DNA from: JAAYBT01 sp964404395
GTDB lineage: Bacteria; Bacillota; Clostridia; Acetivibrionales; DTU013
NCBI GenBank assembly: GCA_964404395.1
Contig: CAYOKA010000002.1
Location: 1 to 43,851, forward strand
Length of the DNA stretch: 43,851 nucleotides
Reading direction: 5' to 3'
Notes under the pieces: model-generated
The model's database searches: none
What the model was told of the DNA's origin: nothing
Seen by the model: only the letters and a program-made list of their open reading frames with translations
Translations under genes and position numbers: made by a program
In this document: piece after piece, positions 33,338 to 41,381 of the stretch
How the letters are laid out: every line of letters starts with the position of its first letter
Position numbering within the stretch: the first letter of the stretch is position 1

Positions 33338-34432
33338 TCATTTGTATACTTTATATCCCCTAACCGTTAGCAAGTCAAAGGCAATATTTGTACTGTTGCT
33401 ATCGGATAAGTCTATAATCAAACAGCCTTGCTCAAATTCTCTGCTATTTGAAACATTTATATTCTTAATATTTATACTATTGCTGCCCAATATCATTGCT
33501 ATCTCACCAATAACTCCTGGTTCATCCTGCACGTCCACTATAAGTCTGTAAAGCGGCTGAATCAAGCCCCGCATCCTGCTAGAAATAGAATCCCTGAACT
33601 GTCCTGCTACTTCAAAGTAATCGTGAACCTCACAAGAATTATCATTTTTAAGCCTTTGCTTAAAATCATTAAGTATTTTTTGAAACTGGTTCATCAGCCC
33701 AATAATGTGAGCTTTATTACTAAAAACAATGCCTTCCCACATTGACGGATCGGAGGAAGCAATTCTGGTAATGTCTCTGAATCCTCCCGCAGCAAGCATC
33801 TGCATTTTTCCGCTGTCCTTGTCCAGATCCCTGACCAGATTAACAAGGGCGGCAGCGATAACATGAGGAAGGTGACTGATGCCGCCTACAGCTAGATCAT
33901 GCTCCTGTGCAGACATTTCAATTGGAATCGCCCCCATTCCTTCTACTATAGTGATAAGCCTCTCCAGTGCTTCAGGAGTAGCCGTTTCACTAGGAGTCAA
34001 TACATAATATGCATTCTCAAACAAGTGTGCATAGCTGTTTGCAAAGCCTGTTTTTTCCGCACCTGCCATGGGATGACCACCTATAAAGCATGGGGGCTTC
34101 AACATGCTATTAACAAGGCCTGTTATCTCTTCTTTTGTACTAGCCGTGTCTGTGATAATACATGTATCCTTTATATGCGGCGCCAGTTGGGTAATGATCT
34201 TAAATGTATGCTTAACCGGAGTACATACAAATATTATATCGGATGAATAAACATCGGCATTAAGAGAAAGAAGGCCATTAGTGATAATCCCCTGCTCGAG
34301 GGCCGCTTCCAGTGCCTGCATATCGGTATCGACGGCAACAAGGTGGTGCAAGGCCAGCTTATCATGTAATGCCTTTGCAATTGAGCCGCCTATCAAGCCT
34401 AAACCGATAATTGATATTTTATACTGATTCAT
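33338..34432 (-). CDS. tyrA: prephenate dehydrogenase with C-terminal ACT domain
   Basis: 364 aa. An N-terminal NAD-binding Rossmann fold has ISIIGLGLIGGSIAKALH and VAVDTD. TyrA motifs follow: DTASTKEEI, FIGGHPMAGAEKTGF, NAYYVLTP and ISHLPHVIAAALVNL (catalytic His region), and GGFRDITRIASSDPSMW. The last 75 or so residues resemble an ACT regulatory domain (LYRLIVDVQDEPGVIGEIAMILG...NIKNINVSNSREFEQGCLIID), probably for tyrosine feedback. It converts prephenate to 4-hydroxyphenylpyruvate. Its start lies 14 bp inside the end of aroF, so the two are translationally linked. Confidence 0.95.
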   Translation of the reverse strand: MNQYKISIIGLGLIGGSIAKALHDKLALHHLVAVDTDMQALEAALEQGIITNGLLSLNADVYSSDIIFVCTPVKHTFKIITQLAPHIKDTCIITDTASTKEEITGLVNSMLKPPCFIGGHPMAGAEKTGFANSYAHLFENAYYVLTPSETATPEALERLITIVEGMGAIPIEMSAQEHDLAVGGISHLPHVIAAALVNLVRDLDKDSGKMQMLAAGGFRDITRIASSDPSMWEGIVFSNKAHIIGLMNQFQKILNDFKQRLKNDNSCEVHDYFEVAGQFRDSISSRMRGLIQPLYRLIVDVQDEPGVIGEIAMILGSNSINIKNINVSNSREFEQGCLIIDLSDSNSTNIAFDLLTVRGYKVYK

Positions 34433-35447
34433 ACTTGAACTCTCTTCCTACTATATCCGCAATCCTTTCAATGTCCTTACATAAGCTGTTAAAAGCATCG
34501 GGCGAAAGCTGTTGGATCGCATCTGACAGCGCCGATTTCGGGCTTGGGTGAACCTCAATAATTAGCCCGTCAGCTCCTGCCGCAACAGCTGCCCTGGAAA
34601 GAGGCAGGATGTACTGTGTCTTGCCCGAGGCATGGCTTGGGTCTACAATTATGGGTAGGTGGCTGCTCTCCTTCACTACGGGTACGGCACTAATATCAAG
34701 GGTGTTCCTTGTAGCCGTTTCAAAGGTTCTGATGCCGCGCTCGCAAAGAACAACGTTATAATTGCCCTCGCTCATAATATATTCTGCGGCATTAAGCCAC
34801 TCATCTATTGTAGTAGCAGAACCCCTCTTAAAGAGCACCGGCTTTCCGGAGCGCCCAATTTCTCTGAGCAGATGAAAGTTCTGTGAGTTGCGTGCACCTA
34901 TTTGAAACATGTCTACATAGTCTGATGCGATTTCAACGGAACGTTCGCTTATTACTTCTGTTACAGTAAGAAGTCCGCTAGCCTGGCCTGCTTCTCGGAG
35001 CATTTTCAGGCCTTCCTCCTCCAGTCCCTGAAATGAGTAGGGAGAAGTCCTGGGCTTAAATGCACCGCCCCTTAAGAACTTAGCACCTGCCTTTTTAACA
35101 GCTTTTGCAGCAGCCATAATCTGCTCATGGCTTTCTATGGCGCAGGGGCCTGCCATCATAACCAGTTCTTTCCCGCCGATTTTAACACCCTTAACGTCGA
35201 TAATGCTGGGCTCAGGCATAAAGGTCCTGCCTGCCAGCTTGTAGCCCTCCATAATCGGCACCAGCTTATCGACACCCTGCATTAGCTCAAGCGGTATGTT
35301 ACTAAGCAGTCTCTTGTCTCCAATTACCCCTAAAATTGTTCTTTCAGTTCCCTTTGAGATATGAACGCCAAGCCCCGCGTTCTTTAAGACCCCTGATACT
35401 TCCCGAACATCGGAATCCTTAGCTCCCGGCTTCATTACAATAATCAT
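34419..35447 (-). CDS. aroF: 3-deoxy-7-phosphoheptulonate (DAHP) synthase, type I-beta with N-terminal regulatory domain
   Basis: 342 aa. The first 75 or so residues form a ferredoxin-like/ACT-type domain (MIIVMKPGAKDSDVREV...GTERTILGVIGDK). The catalytic barrel has MMAGPCAIESHEQIMAAAKAVKKAGAKFLRGGAFKPRTSPYSFQG, FQIGARNSQNFHLLREIG, VLFKRGSATTIDEWLNAAEYI and CERGIRTFE. It closes with LPIIVDPSHASGKTQYI and GLIIEVHPSPKSALSD. It condenses PEP and erythrose-4-phosphate, the entry to the shikimate pathway. First gene of aroF-tyrA-aroA; AAGGAAG precedes the ATG. Confidence 0.96.
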   Translation of the reverse strand: MIIVMKPGAKDSDVREVSGVLKNAGLGVHISKGTERTILGVIGDKRLLSNIPLELMQGVDKLVPIMEGYKLAGRTFMPEPSIIDVKGVKIGGKELVMMAGPCAIESHEQIMAAAKAVKKAGAKFLRGGAFKPRTSPYSFQGLEEEGLKMLREAGQASGLLTVTEVISERSVEIASDYVDMFQIGARNSQNFHLLREIGRSGKPVLFKRGSATTIDEWLNAAEYIMSEGNYNVVLCERGIRTFETATRNTLDISAVPVVKESSHLPIIVDPSHASGKTQYILPLSRAAVAAGADGLIIEVHPSPKSALSDAIQQLSPDAFNSLCKDIERIADIVGREFKYESV

Positions 35448-35562
35448 GTCATTCTTCCTTTCTACCGTTTTTCAATGTTCACACAATGCCATTTTTGCCA
35501 TTCTACAATACTACAATCCAACCCTCGCCACTGTATAAATTGGCAATAGTTGTTTTGATATA

Positions 35563-35591
35563 AATCTACATTGATATATTGTGATTGTCAA
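35563..35591 (-). promoter_or_regulatory. promoter candidate for aroF-tyrA-aroA
   Basis: TTGACA, 17-bp spacer, TAGATT (4 of 6 matches in the -10) on the minus strand, about 110 bp ahead of the aroF ATG. Confidence 0.55.
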
Positions 35592-35621
35592 GGAAAAGGG
35601 CTGGTAAATCAAATGAGCTGA

Positions 35622-35650
35622 TTCAATTTTACATGTCAGCATGTTATAAT
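35622..35650 (+). promoter_or_regulatory. extended -10 promoter candidate for the ABC-F gene
   Basis: TTCAAT (weak -35), 17-bp spacer, TGTTATAAT extended -10. If used, the ABC-F message has a leader of about 290 nt. Confidence 0.5.
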
Positions 35651-35717
35651 AAATAGGACTATAAATAAACCATACTAGATAAAGGTAACAACTATCATAG
35701 CATAAACATAGCTGTAA

Positions 35718-35894
35718 GAGCATCTTCGGGGCACCGTATCCAAGTGGACTGAATCACTGGATGAACTGATACGAAAAAACGAAAGCTATCTGCACATCGA
35801 TGCGGCTCACAGCGGCATAGGCAGTGACATGGGCTGGAGTACATCTTTGGCTGATAGCGATAGGGTAAATGCGCAAAATTATATTGGAATTTGA
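35718..35894 (+). pseudogene. fragment resembling the C-terminus of a GH2 (LacZ-type) beta-galactosidase
   Basis: A 58-codon frame open from a stop at 35715 to a TGA at 35892, with no start codon or ribosome binding site. Its peptide includes LHIDAAHSGIGSDMGWSTSL, which resembles the LacZ C-terminal motif (hIDyxxxGiGSxSCGP-type), preceded by WTESLDELIRKNE as in the linker before it. No other part of such an enzyme is present. It could be a remnant of a deleted gene, or a structured leader that is open by chance. Confidence 0.45.
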
Positions 35895-35948
35895 TATTGA
35901 GATCAAGTAATATCTCTTCCGAGCTTTGGGGGCATATGATAAAAAGCA

Positions 35949-37880
35949 ATGATTATTCTAGCATGCAATGATATTACACTGTCCTTTGGGACAGAAATTA
36001 TACTAAGCAAAGTCAGCTGTAATCTGCATCGAGGTGAAAAGGCAGCACTCGTTGGAGTAAACGGTGCCGGCAAATCAACTCTTTTTAAGATTATCATCGG
36101 AAGCTTACAACAAGACTCCGGTGAAGTTTTTATGTCCAAAGGATTACGTACAGGCTATCTGGATCAGAGCTCCGGACTGGAATCCGAGAATACAATTTGG
36201 GCAGAGATGCTGACTGCTTACCATGTACTTACATCGATGGAAGCCCGCCTTAAGCTGCTTGAAAAAAACATCAGCCGTGAAGGAGATGAGCAGCGACTCC
36301 GCTCAATGATGAAGGAATATGACAGGCTACTCGAGCGCTTTATGCGGGAAGGGGGCTATGAGTACAACAGCAGGATAAAAGGAGTTCTTCGTGGTCTCGG
36401 TTTCAAAGATGAGGAGTTTGAGCTTACCATAAAAACGCTAAGCGGAGGGCAAAAAACGCGCCTCGCGTTGGCAAAGCTTCTGCTGGAGGAACCTGACCTA
36501 CTACTTCTGGATGAGCCCACCAACCACCTGGATATCAAGGCTATAGAATGGCTGGAGGATTTTTTGAAGAGCTATAAGCAGGCCGTGTTCGTAATATCCC
36601 ATGACAGGTATTTTCTTGATGCGACAACTACCAAAACAATTGAGCTTGAGAACTGCGAATGCACTACCTACGACGGCAGCTATTCCGAATATGCAAAGCA
36701 AAAGGTTATAGAACGGGAAATACAGCACAGACACTATAACCAGCAGCAGAAGGAAATTGCTCGTATGGAAGCATTTATTGAGCAGCAGAGGCGCTGGAAC
36801 AGGGAAAGGAATATAATAGCCGCAGAAAGTCGCCAAAAGGCTATAGACAGAATGGAAAAGGTTAATGCTCCCAAAAGGCTTCCCGGCAGTATTAAAATGA
36901 AGTTAAAAAGCAGTATCGCCAGCGGGAACGACGTACTGTCCGTCGAAAGCCTTTCAAAAAGCTTTCCCGGCAAAGAACTGTTCGAAGACCTTAGCTTTGA
37001 GGTTGATCGAGGCGAAAAGGCCTTTATTATTGGGCCCAACGGCTGTGGGAAATCAACATTGCTTAAAATTCTTATGGGGAAAATGTCCCCCACTGAAGGA
37101 GCTTTTGAGTATGGACATAAAGTAATAATCGGTTATTATGACCAGGAATTAGAAGGTTTGGACGATAATAATACCGTACTGGAAGAGGTCTGGGATGATA
37201 ACGAAAAACTGACGCACACCCAGATTCGCAGCGCCTTGGCACAGTTCCTTTTTTTTGGCGAGGATGTCTTTAAAAGTATCGGTATTCTAAGCGGCGGCGA
37301 GAAGAGCAGGGTCGCGCTGACTAAGCTAATGCTGTCCGGAGCCAATTTGCTTTTGCTTGATGAACCCACCAATCATTTGGACGTGAATTCCAGAGAGGCT
37401 CTTGAGGAAGCCTTACTTGCCTTCGACGGAACTATGCTTGTGGTATCTCATGACAGGTACTTTGTCAGAAAACTCGCTTCGAGGGTTATGGAAATGACCG
37501 ATGCAGGATTAGAGGATTATAAGGGCGATTATGCTTATTATCTTGACCACCGAAGGTTGACTGCAAGCCAGTCAGATGAAGGCAGCCAGGAGTTATCCGC
37601 TTCAAAGCAGGAGCACTTGGAGAGTAAAGAAGAAAAGGCAAGAAGACGCAAGCTTCATAAGCGGCTTGCCAAATGCGAGAGAGAAATTAATGTTGCGGAG
37701 GCGCGGCTGACCGAAATAGAGGAAGAAATGTCCCGCGAGGATGCACTAAGCGATCATGTTTTGCTTACTTCACTTCATGACGAACAGCTTAGTCTGGAAA
37801 AGCGCCTTGAACAGCTTTATATAGAATGGTCTGCCTATGCGGAGCAGGTGGAGCAAATAGAGCAGGCAGAGCCTATTTGA
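35949..37880 (+). CDS. ABC-F family ATPase (YdiF/Uup-like)
   Basis: 643 aa with two ABC modules and no membrane segment. Module 1: Walker A GVNGAGKST, signature LSGGQKTRLALAKLL, Walker B LLLLDEPTNHLD. Module 2: GPNGCGKST, LSGGEKSRVALTKLM, LLLLDEPTNHLD. Between them lies the ABC-F linker (about 245-320) with many Arg/Gln residues (REIQHRHYNQQQKEIARMEAFIEQQRRWNRERN). The C-terminal 90 or so residues form a charged coiled coil. ABC-F proteins act on the ribosome E site, in translation quality control or antibiotic protection; the linker alone does not tell which. An 11-codon ATG frame (35936-35971) nearer the GGGGG overlaps the start and may affect initiation. Its end overlaps cwlD by 8 bp, convergent. 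Confidence 0.93.
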   Translation: MIILACNDITLSFGTEIILSKVSCNLHRGEKAALVGVNGAGKSTLFKIIIGSLQQDSGEVFMSKGLRTGYLDQSSGLESENTIWAEMLTAYHVLTSMEARLKLLEKNISREGDEQRLRSMMKEYDRLLERFMREGGYEYNSRIKGVLRGLGFKDEEFELTIKTLSGGQKTRLALAKLLLEEPDLLLLDEPTNHLDIKAIEWLEDFLKSYKQAVFVISHDRYFLDATTTKTIELENCECTTYDGSYSEYAKQKVIEREIQHRHYNQQQKEIARMEAFIEQQRRWNRERNIIAAESRQKAIDRMEKVNAPKRLPGSIKMKLKSSIASGNDVLSVESLSKSFPGKELFEDLSFEVDRGEKAFIIGPNGCGKSTLLKILMGKMSPTEGAFEYGHKVIIGYYDQELEGLDDNNTVLEEVWDDNEKLTHTQIRSALAQFLFFGEDVFKSIGILSGGEKSRVALTKLMLSGANLLLLDEPTNHLDVNSREALEEALLAFDGTMLVVSHDRYFVRKLASRVMEMTDAGLEDYKGDYAYYLDHRRLTASQSDEGSQELSASKQEHLESKEEKARRRKLHKRLAKCEREINVAEARLTEIEEEMSREDALSDHVLLTSLHDEQLSLEKRLEQLYIEWSAYAEQVEQIEQAEPI

Positions 37881-38589
37881 AGTAATCGTCTATTCCCCTC
37901 TTTATTGCCACAGCGATTGATGACTGATACCCGTCAGTTCTCAGTCTACTTTCCTCTCCGGCATTGGAAAGGAAGCCGCATTCTACAATAATTGTCGGAG
38001 TTTTTAAATTTTTCAGTATTACGATTTGGTCTTTTCTCTCCTGGGGCAGTCGTTTATTGTTTCTGTCAACATTTTCTTTCAGCGCTTCCTGGATGCAGGT
38101 AGCCAGCTTCAAGCTCTCAGTTGAATTTGGCGGATAAAATGTCTGTGCCCCATAGTATTGCTTTTCCTGAAAACTATTCATGTGTATGCTAACAGCAATG
38201 TGAGCCCCGCTGTTGTCCATGATATCCTTTCTACGCGTCAAATCCTGCAGCCTTTTATTATAGATGTCTGTAGTCCCTTCACTATAAACAAGCTTATCTT
38301 CCTCACGTGTCATGATTACTTTATAATTATCGTTTTCCAGTAGCTCCTTTACCTTTACCGCCACCTTCAAGTTCAGATCCTTCTCCTTCAGGTCGCTGTA
38401 GCTGCTGACTTTTCCGGGATCCTCGCCACCATGACCGGCATCGATGATGACCGTTCTGTTCTCCTGCGCTCCGAGAGCAACATTAGAAACCTGGGTATCA
38501 GTATTCACATTAAGGCTGTAAATTGCCAGAAGCAAAGCAAAAATCAAACCTATCAAAATAACATTGGACTTTCTCATAATAATAATCAT
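37873..38589 (-). CDS. cwlD: N-acetylmuramoyl-L-alanine amidase CwlD (spore cortex)
   Basis: 238 aa. One N-terminal membrane helix/signal anchor (VILIGLIFALLLAIYSL) precedes an Amidase_3 domain: VIIDAGHGGEDPGKVS (first zinc His), DLNLKVAVKVKELL, VIMTREED, AHIAVSIHMNSF (second His), QERKDQIVILKNLKTPTIIVECGFLSNAGEESRL (catalytic Glu). CwlD removes peptide side chains so that muramic-delta-lactam can be made in the spore cortex. Its presence implies sporulation. GGAGA precedes the ATG. The stop overlaps the convergent ABC-F stop. Confidence 0.92.
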   Translation of the reverse strand: MIIIMRKSNVILIGLIFALLLAIYSLNVNTDTQVSNVALGAQENRTVIIDAGHGGEDPGKVSSYSDLKEKDLNLKVAVKVKELLENDNYKVIMTREEDKLVYSEGTTDIYNKRLQDLTRRKDIMDNSGAHIAVSIHMNSFQEKQYYGAQTFYPPNSTESLKLATCIQEALKENVDRNNKRLPQERKDQIVILKNLKTPTIIVECGFLSNAGEESRLRTDGYQSSIAVAIKRGIDDYFK

Positions 38590-38717
38590 ATTGTTTCGTC
38601 TCCAAATACAAATTGATTAACTCAAGTTTCCTGCAGGTTATAAAACACCATTGATAATCAAGAGCAGGAAAGTGAATTCATTATAAGAATATTCACAGAT
38701 AGGTTGGACATATTACA

Positions 38718-39347
38718 CTACTGTTCACTTGATACTTTCTTTTTCTTTTTCTTTTTTTTGCCTGAACTCTTTTGATTTATGGTTGGATTCCAGGGGCTTT
38801 TTGTAAAGCCCTTTTCCTGAACAACATTTTTCTTCTTAAAAATTTTGTTTAGGACATCGATACCATAATATCCGGCCAAATATCCGAGCATGGCAAGCAC
38901 AGCGATCGCCAAGATAGCCAGAATATAGCCGAGTGTCGATTTGTTCATCCATGCAACAATAAAATACACTGGACCAAGCAAACCATCAATCGCTACTACC
39001 CTGAGTCTATCTGCTATCTGATCCCCAAAAGGAATCTGTGATAATACAAATGCAACTATTGCAATGGGTATTATTGAAATTAATCCATATACCAATCCCT
39101 TCAACGGGTATGGATTCAATTCGTACTGCGGCTTAACCTCTTTCTTCGCTAATGTCTTCATATCAGTGTAGATTAGAAGAGAAAGAAAAATGAATAATAA
39201 AATGCTGTATAGAGGAATCCATCTGGTAAAGTTCTCTCCTGCCAGTCCTATGAATGGATATAGAAATATAATAAAAAGAATCAAAACCAATATATAAGTA
39301 AAAAAAATTTTTGCTCCACCTTTAATCAAATCTTTCATATTAGCCAA
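38718..39347 (-). CDS. membrane protein of unknown function with a poly-lysine tail
   Basis: 209 aa. About five hydrophobic segments are visible (residues about 13-33, 43-60, 84-104, 124-133 and 140-162). They are followed by a soluble basic tail of about 45 residues with eight consecutive lysines (encoded by tctttttcttttt on the plus strand) and ending VSSEQ. I do not recognise the family. It lies 24 bp downstream of the response-regulator gene on the same strand and is probably co-transcribed. The tail could contact nucleic acid or acidic lipid heads; that is speculation. Confidence 0.75.
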   Translation of the reverse strand: MANMKDLIKGGAKIFFTYILVLILFIIFLYPFIGLAGENFTRWIPLYSILLFIFLSLLIYTDMKTLAKKEVKPQYELNPYPLKGLVYGLISIIPIAIVAFVLSQIPFGDQIADRLRVVAIDGLLGPVYFIVAWMNKSTLGYILAILAIAVLAMLGYLAGYYGIDVLNKIFKKKNVVQEKGFTKSPWNPTINQKSSGKKKKKKKKVSSEQ

Positions 39348-39371
39348 CTCCTATTACTTAGTCATCTTCTT

Positions 39372-40310
39372 CTATTGCTTTTGATGTCGCATATCCTTAA
39401 TATACACGCTAGTAGGATACTCCTTCGCCTTTTTCTTAAGCTCCGCAGCTATCTCCCCAACCTGTATAGGGCTGAAGATCACCCTAAATTCATTGGAAAC
39501 AACCGCTAAGGAGATAGTCATAATCGGGTATCTAATTATATTGCCTCTTCTATTTTTCGTGCTTATGTATCCGGTTTTCCTGTCATCACAGGAATAAAGC
39601 TCAGGTACCCGTTCGTCAAATTCCTTAATAATGTTTTCGCAAATTACATCCACATATTTCGGCGTGGTAATAACTACAAAATCATCCCCTCCGATGTGCC
39701 CAATAAAATCGCTTTTGGAGCCGAAAATTGGTATAATATCCAAGAGAATATCCGCTATTAGCTTAATTGCTGTATCACCTCTGGGAAATCCATAAACATC
39801 ATTATAGGCCTTAAAATTATCAATATCCAGATATAGCACCGAAAATAATTGCTCATTTGCAATCCTATAATTGATCTCCGATTGCACTTCATTATTTCCA
39901 GGCAGCCCGGTTAAAGGATTTGCCCACCTGTTTCTCTCAATTCTCAACAGCGTATTCCTGACTCTACTGATCAGCTCGCGAGGATTAAATGGTTTTGTTA
40001 TATAGTCATCTGCACCAAGCTCAAGGCCGGTAAGCTTGTCCTCCTCATTTCCCTGAGCTGTAAGGATGATAATCGGCAGTAGATTGTTGCTTTCATCCTG
40101 ACGAAGTATCCTGCATACCTCAAACCCGTCTAAACCCGGCATAATAACGTCAAGCAGCACCAAATCAGGTTTCTCTGTCATTACCATCTGGACGCCATCT
40201 GTACCATTATCTGCAGCAACTACATCGTAGCCCTCCGGTGCCAATATATCGGTAACCATCCTCACCATCAGTTCTGTGTCATCAATGATAAGTATCTTTT
40301 TCTTAAACAT
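39372..40310 (-). CDS. response regulator with GGDEF-type output domain
   Basis: 312 aa from the ATG at 40310 (GGGGAG upstream). The receiver domain at about 4-120 has acidic pocket IDD, phosphoacceptor Asp54 (LVLLDVIMPGLDG), LTAQ and Lys106 (ITKPF). A GGDEF-like domain follows, with NPLTGLPGN (usually DxLTGLxNR), LYLDIDNFKAYNDVYGFPRGD, and the active-site loop GGDDF (207-211) where GG(D/E)EF is usual. Family function is cyclic-di-GMP synthesis under phosphorylation control. The changes make activity uncertain; it may be a c-di-GMP or GTP sensor instead. No histidine kinase is adjacent. Confidence 0.9.
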   Translation of the reverse strand: MFKKKILIIDDTELMVRMVTDILAPEGYDVVAADNGTDGVQMVMTEKPDLVLLDVIMPGLDGFEVCRILRQDESNNLLPIIILTAQGNEEDKLTGLELGADDYITKPFNPRELISRVRNTLLRIERNRWANPLTGLPGNNEVQSEINYRIANEQLFSVLYLDIDNFKAYNDVYGFPRGDTAIKLIADILLDIIPIFGSKSDFIGHIGGDDFVVITTPKYVDVICENIIKEFDERVPELYSCDDRKTGYISTKNRRGNIIRYPIMTISLAVVSNEFRVIFSPIQVGEIAAELKKKAKEYPTSVYIKDMRHQKQ

Positions 40311-40454
40311 TAGCACTCCCCAGTGTTACCGAACTCATTTAAATTAAACGACCTCTTAATATAATATCATTGTAGAAATATAATACAATAGTGAACTGCA
40401 AAGGAACCAGGGCAAAATCATGAACAGAGGCCCCCATCTCCCGAACATTTGTTC

Positions 40455-40483
40455 TTGACATATTATGTAATTTGCTGTATCAT
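40455..40483 (+). promoter_or_regulatory. sigma-A promoter of tag
   Basis: TTGACA, 17-bp spacer, TATCAT, about 40 bp ahead of the GTG start. Confidence 0.7.
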
Positions 40484-40522
40484 TCTATATATGGTGTGAT
40501 TTTTTTGAGGAGGTCGTTTTTT

Positions 40523-41107
40523 GTGAGTAAAAAAATAAGATGCCCTTGGGCTGGAAATACCCCCATATACATAGACTATCATGACAACGAATGGGGACGG
40601 CCTGTACATGATGATATCAAGCTATTTGAAATGCTTGTTTTAGAAGGCATGCAGGCAGGGCTTGCATGGATAACCGTGCTTAAAAAGAGAGAAGCATTCA
40701 GGGAATCTTTTGACGGCTTTGACCCTTATAAGGTAGCACTTTACGGCGATGATAAAATCCAGGAGCTAATGGCAAACGAAAAGATAATTAGAAATCGCCT
40801 GAAAATTAACGCGGCCGTGAGCAATGCCAAAGCATTTTTAAGGGTTATAGAAGAATACGGGAGCTTTGACAGGTTTATATGGGGTTATGTAGACTATACA
40901 CCTATTACAGGCCATTGGGAGAACCACGATGATTTTCCATCTAGCACCCCCCTTTCCGATAAAATCAGCAAGGACCTTAAAAAAATGGGTTTCAAATATG
41001 TAGGCTCGACCATAATTTACGCGTACATGCAAGCTATAGGTATGACCAACGATCACATAACGGAGTGTTTCGCTTATAGTGAGATATTGCACTACCCCCG
41101 GGAGTAA
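40523..41107 (+). CDS. tag: DNA-3-methyladenine glycosylase I
   Basis: 194 aa from a GTG at 40523 with GAGGAGG 9 nt upstream. It removes 3-methyladenine from alkylated DNA. Conserved: RCPWAG (first zinc Cys), YHDNEWGRPVHDDIKLFEMLVLEGMQAGLAWITVLKKREAFRESF, KFVGSTIIYAYMQAIGM-type core (KYVGSTIIYAYMQAIGMTNDH) and the last zinc ligands in NDHITECF. The full family length is present. It is a single-gene unit. Confidence 0.95.
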   Translation: MSKKIRCPWAGNTPIYIDYHDNEWGRPVHDDIKLFEMLVLEGMQAGLAWITVLKKREAFRESFDGFDPYKVALYGDDKIQELMANEKIIRNRLKINAAVSNAKAFLRVIEEYGSFDRFIWGYVDYTPITGHWENHDDFPSSTPLSDKISKDLKKMGFKYVGSTIIYAYMQAIGMTNDHITECFAYSEILHYPRE

Positions 41108-41114
41108 TGACTTT

Positions 41115-41142
41115 TTGACTTTTTTTGAATTATGCTTATAAT
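41115..41142 (+). promoter_or_regulatory. sigma-A promoter of the leader RNA / hydrogenase-like receptor
   Basis: TTGACT, 16-bp spacer, TATAAT. It starts 8 bp after the tag stop codon. The predicted start near 41149 leaves a leader of about 230 nt. Confidence 0.75.
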
Positions 41143-41148
41143 ATAAAT

Positions 41149-41381
41149 GACAGATTTTCTTGGTTATGTCACTATTTATTTAATTCTGCAAACATAGCAA
41201 AATACGCAAATCAACCATCACATAACAATAGAAGCCGCAAAATAGGAAACTACAAACGCCCTAAAAGTTATTTCAGTGGAACTGAAACCGGAAAATCAAA
41301 CACATATCTGAAAGGAGGGCAGGCGTTTTCTCCTCGGCTTGGCTATAGCCTGGAAGTTGGGGTATTCACGCCTTACTGTTT
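41149..41381 (+). ncRNA. long structured leader RNA, class not identified
   Basis: The leader shows several local pairings. GTTATGT (about 41162) can pair with ACATAAC (about 41220) around an A-rich loop with repeated GCAAA. There is a TAG-GAAA-CTA tetraloop hairpin (41243-41252) and a perfect TTTCAGT-GGA-ACTGAAA hairpin (41271-41287). GCCC (about 41258) can pair with GGGC (about 41317), AGGAG with CTCCT, and GGCGT with ACGCC around a GGCTATAGCC palindrome (41320-41372). Base composition changes from AT-rich to GC-rich along it. No Shine-Dalgarno sequence lies near the downstream ATG. It could be a riboswitch or an abundant independent RNA. The raiA RNA family of Clostridia is one candidate I cannot confirm. 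Confidence 0.5.

Larger units (their letters stand above)
35448..35948. other. divergent aroF / ABC-F intergenic region (501 bp)
   Basis: Contains the aroF promoter candidate on the minus strand and an extended -10 promoter candidate for the ABC-F gene on the plus strand. It also holds an open fragment without a start codon that resembles the end of a beta-galactosidase (35718-35894). Nothing else is recognisable. Confidence 0.6.

Noticed and set aside
35718..35894. Cyclic-di-GMP riboswitch in the ABC-F leader
   Set aside because: The conserved GGGCAAACC and GACGCAAAGCC elements are absent.
35695..35949. 84-codon minus-strand frame in the aroF/ABC-F spacer
   Set aside because: It is the shadow of the LacZ-like remnant on the plus strand and has no initiation signal.
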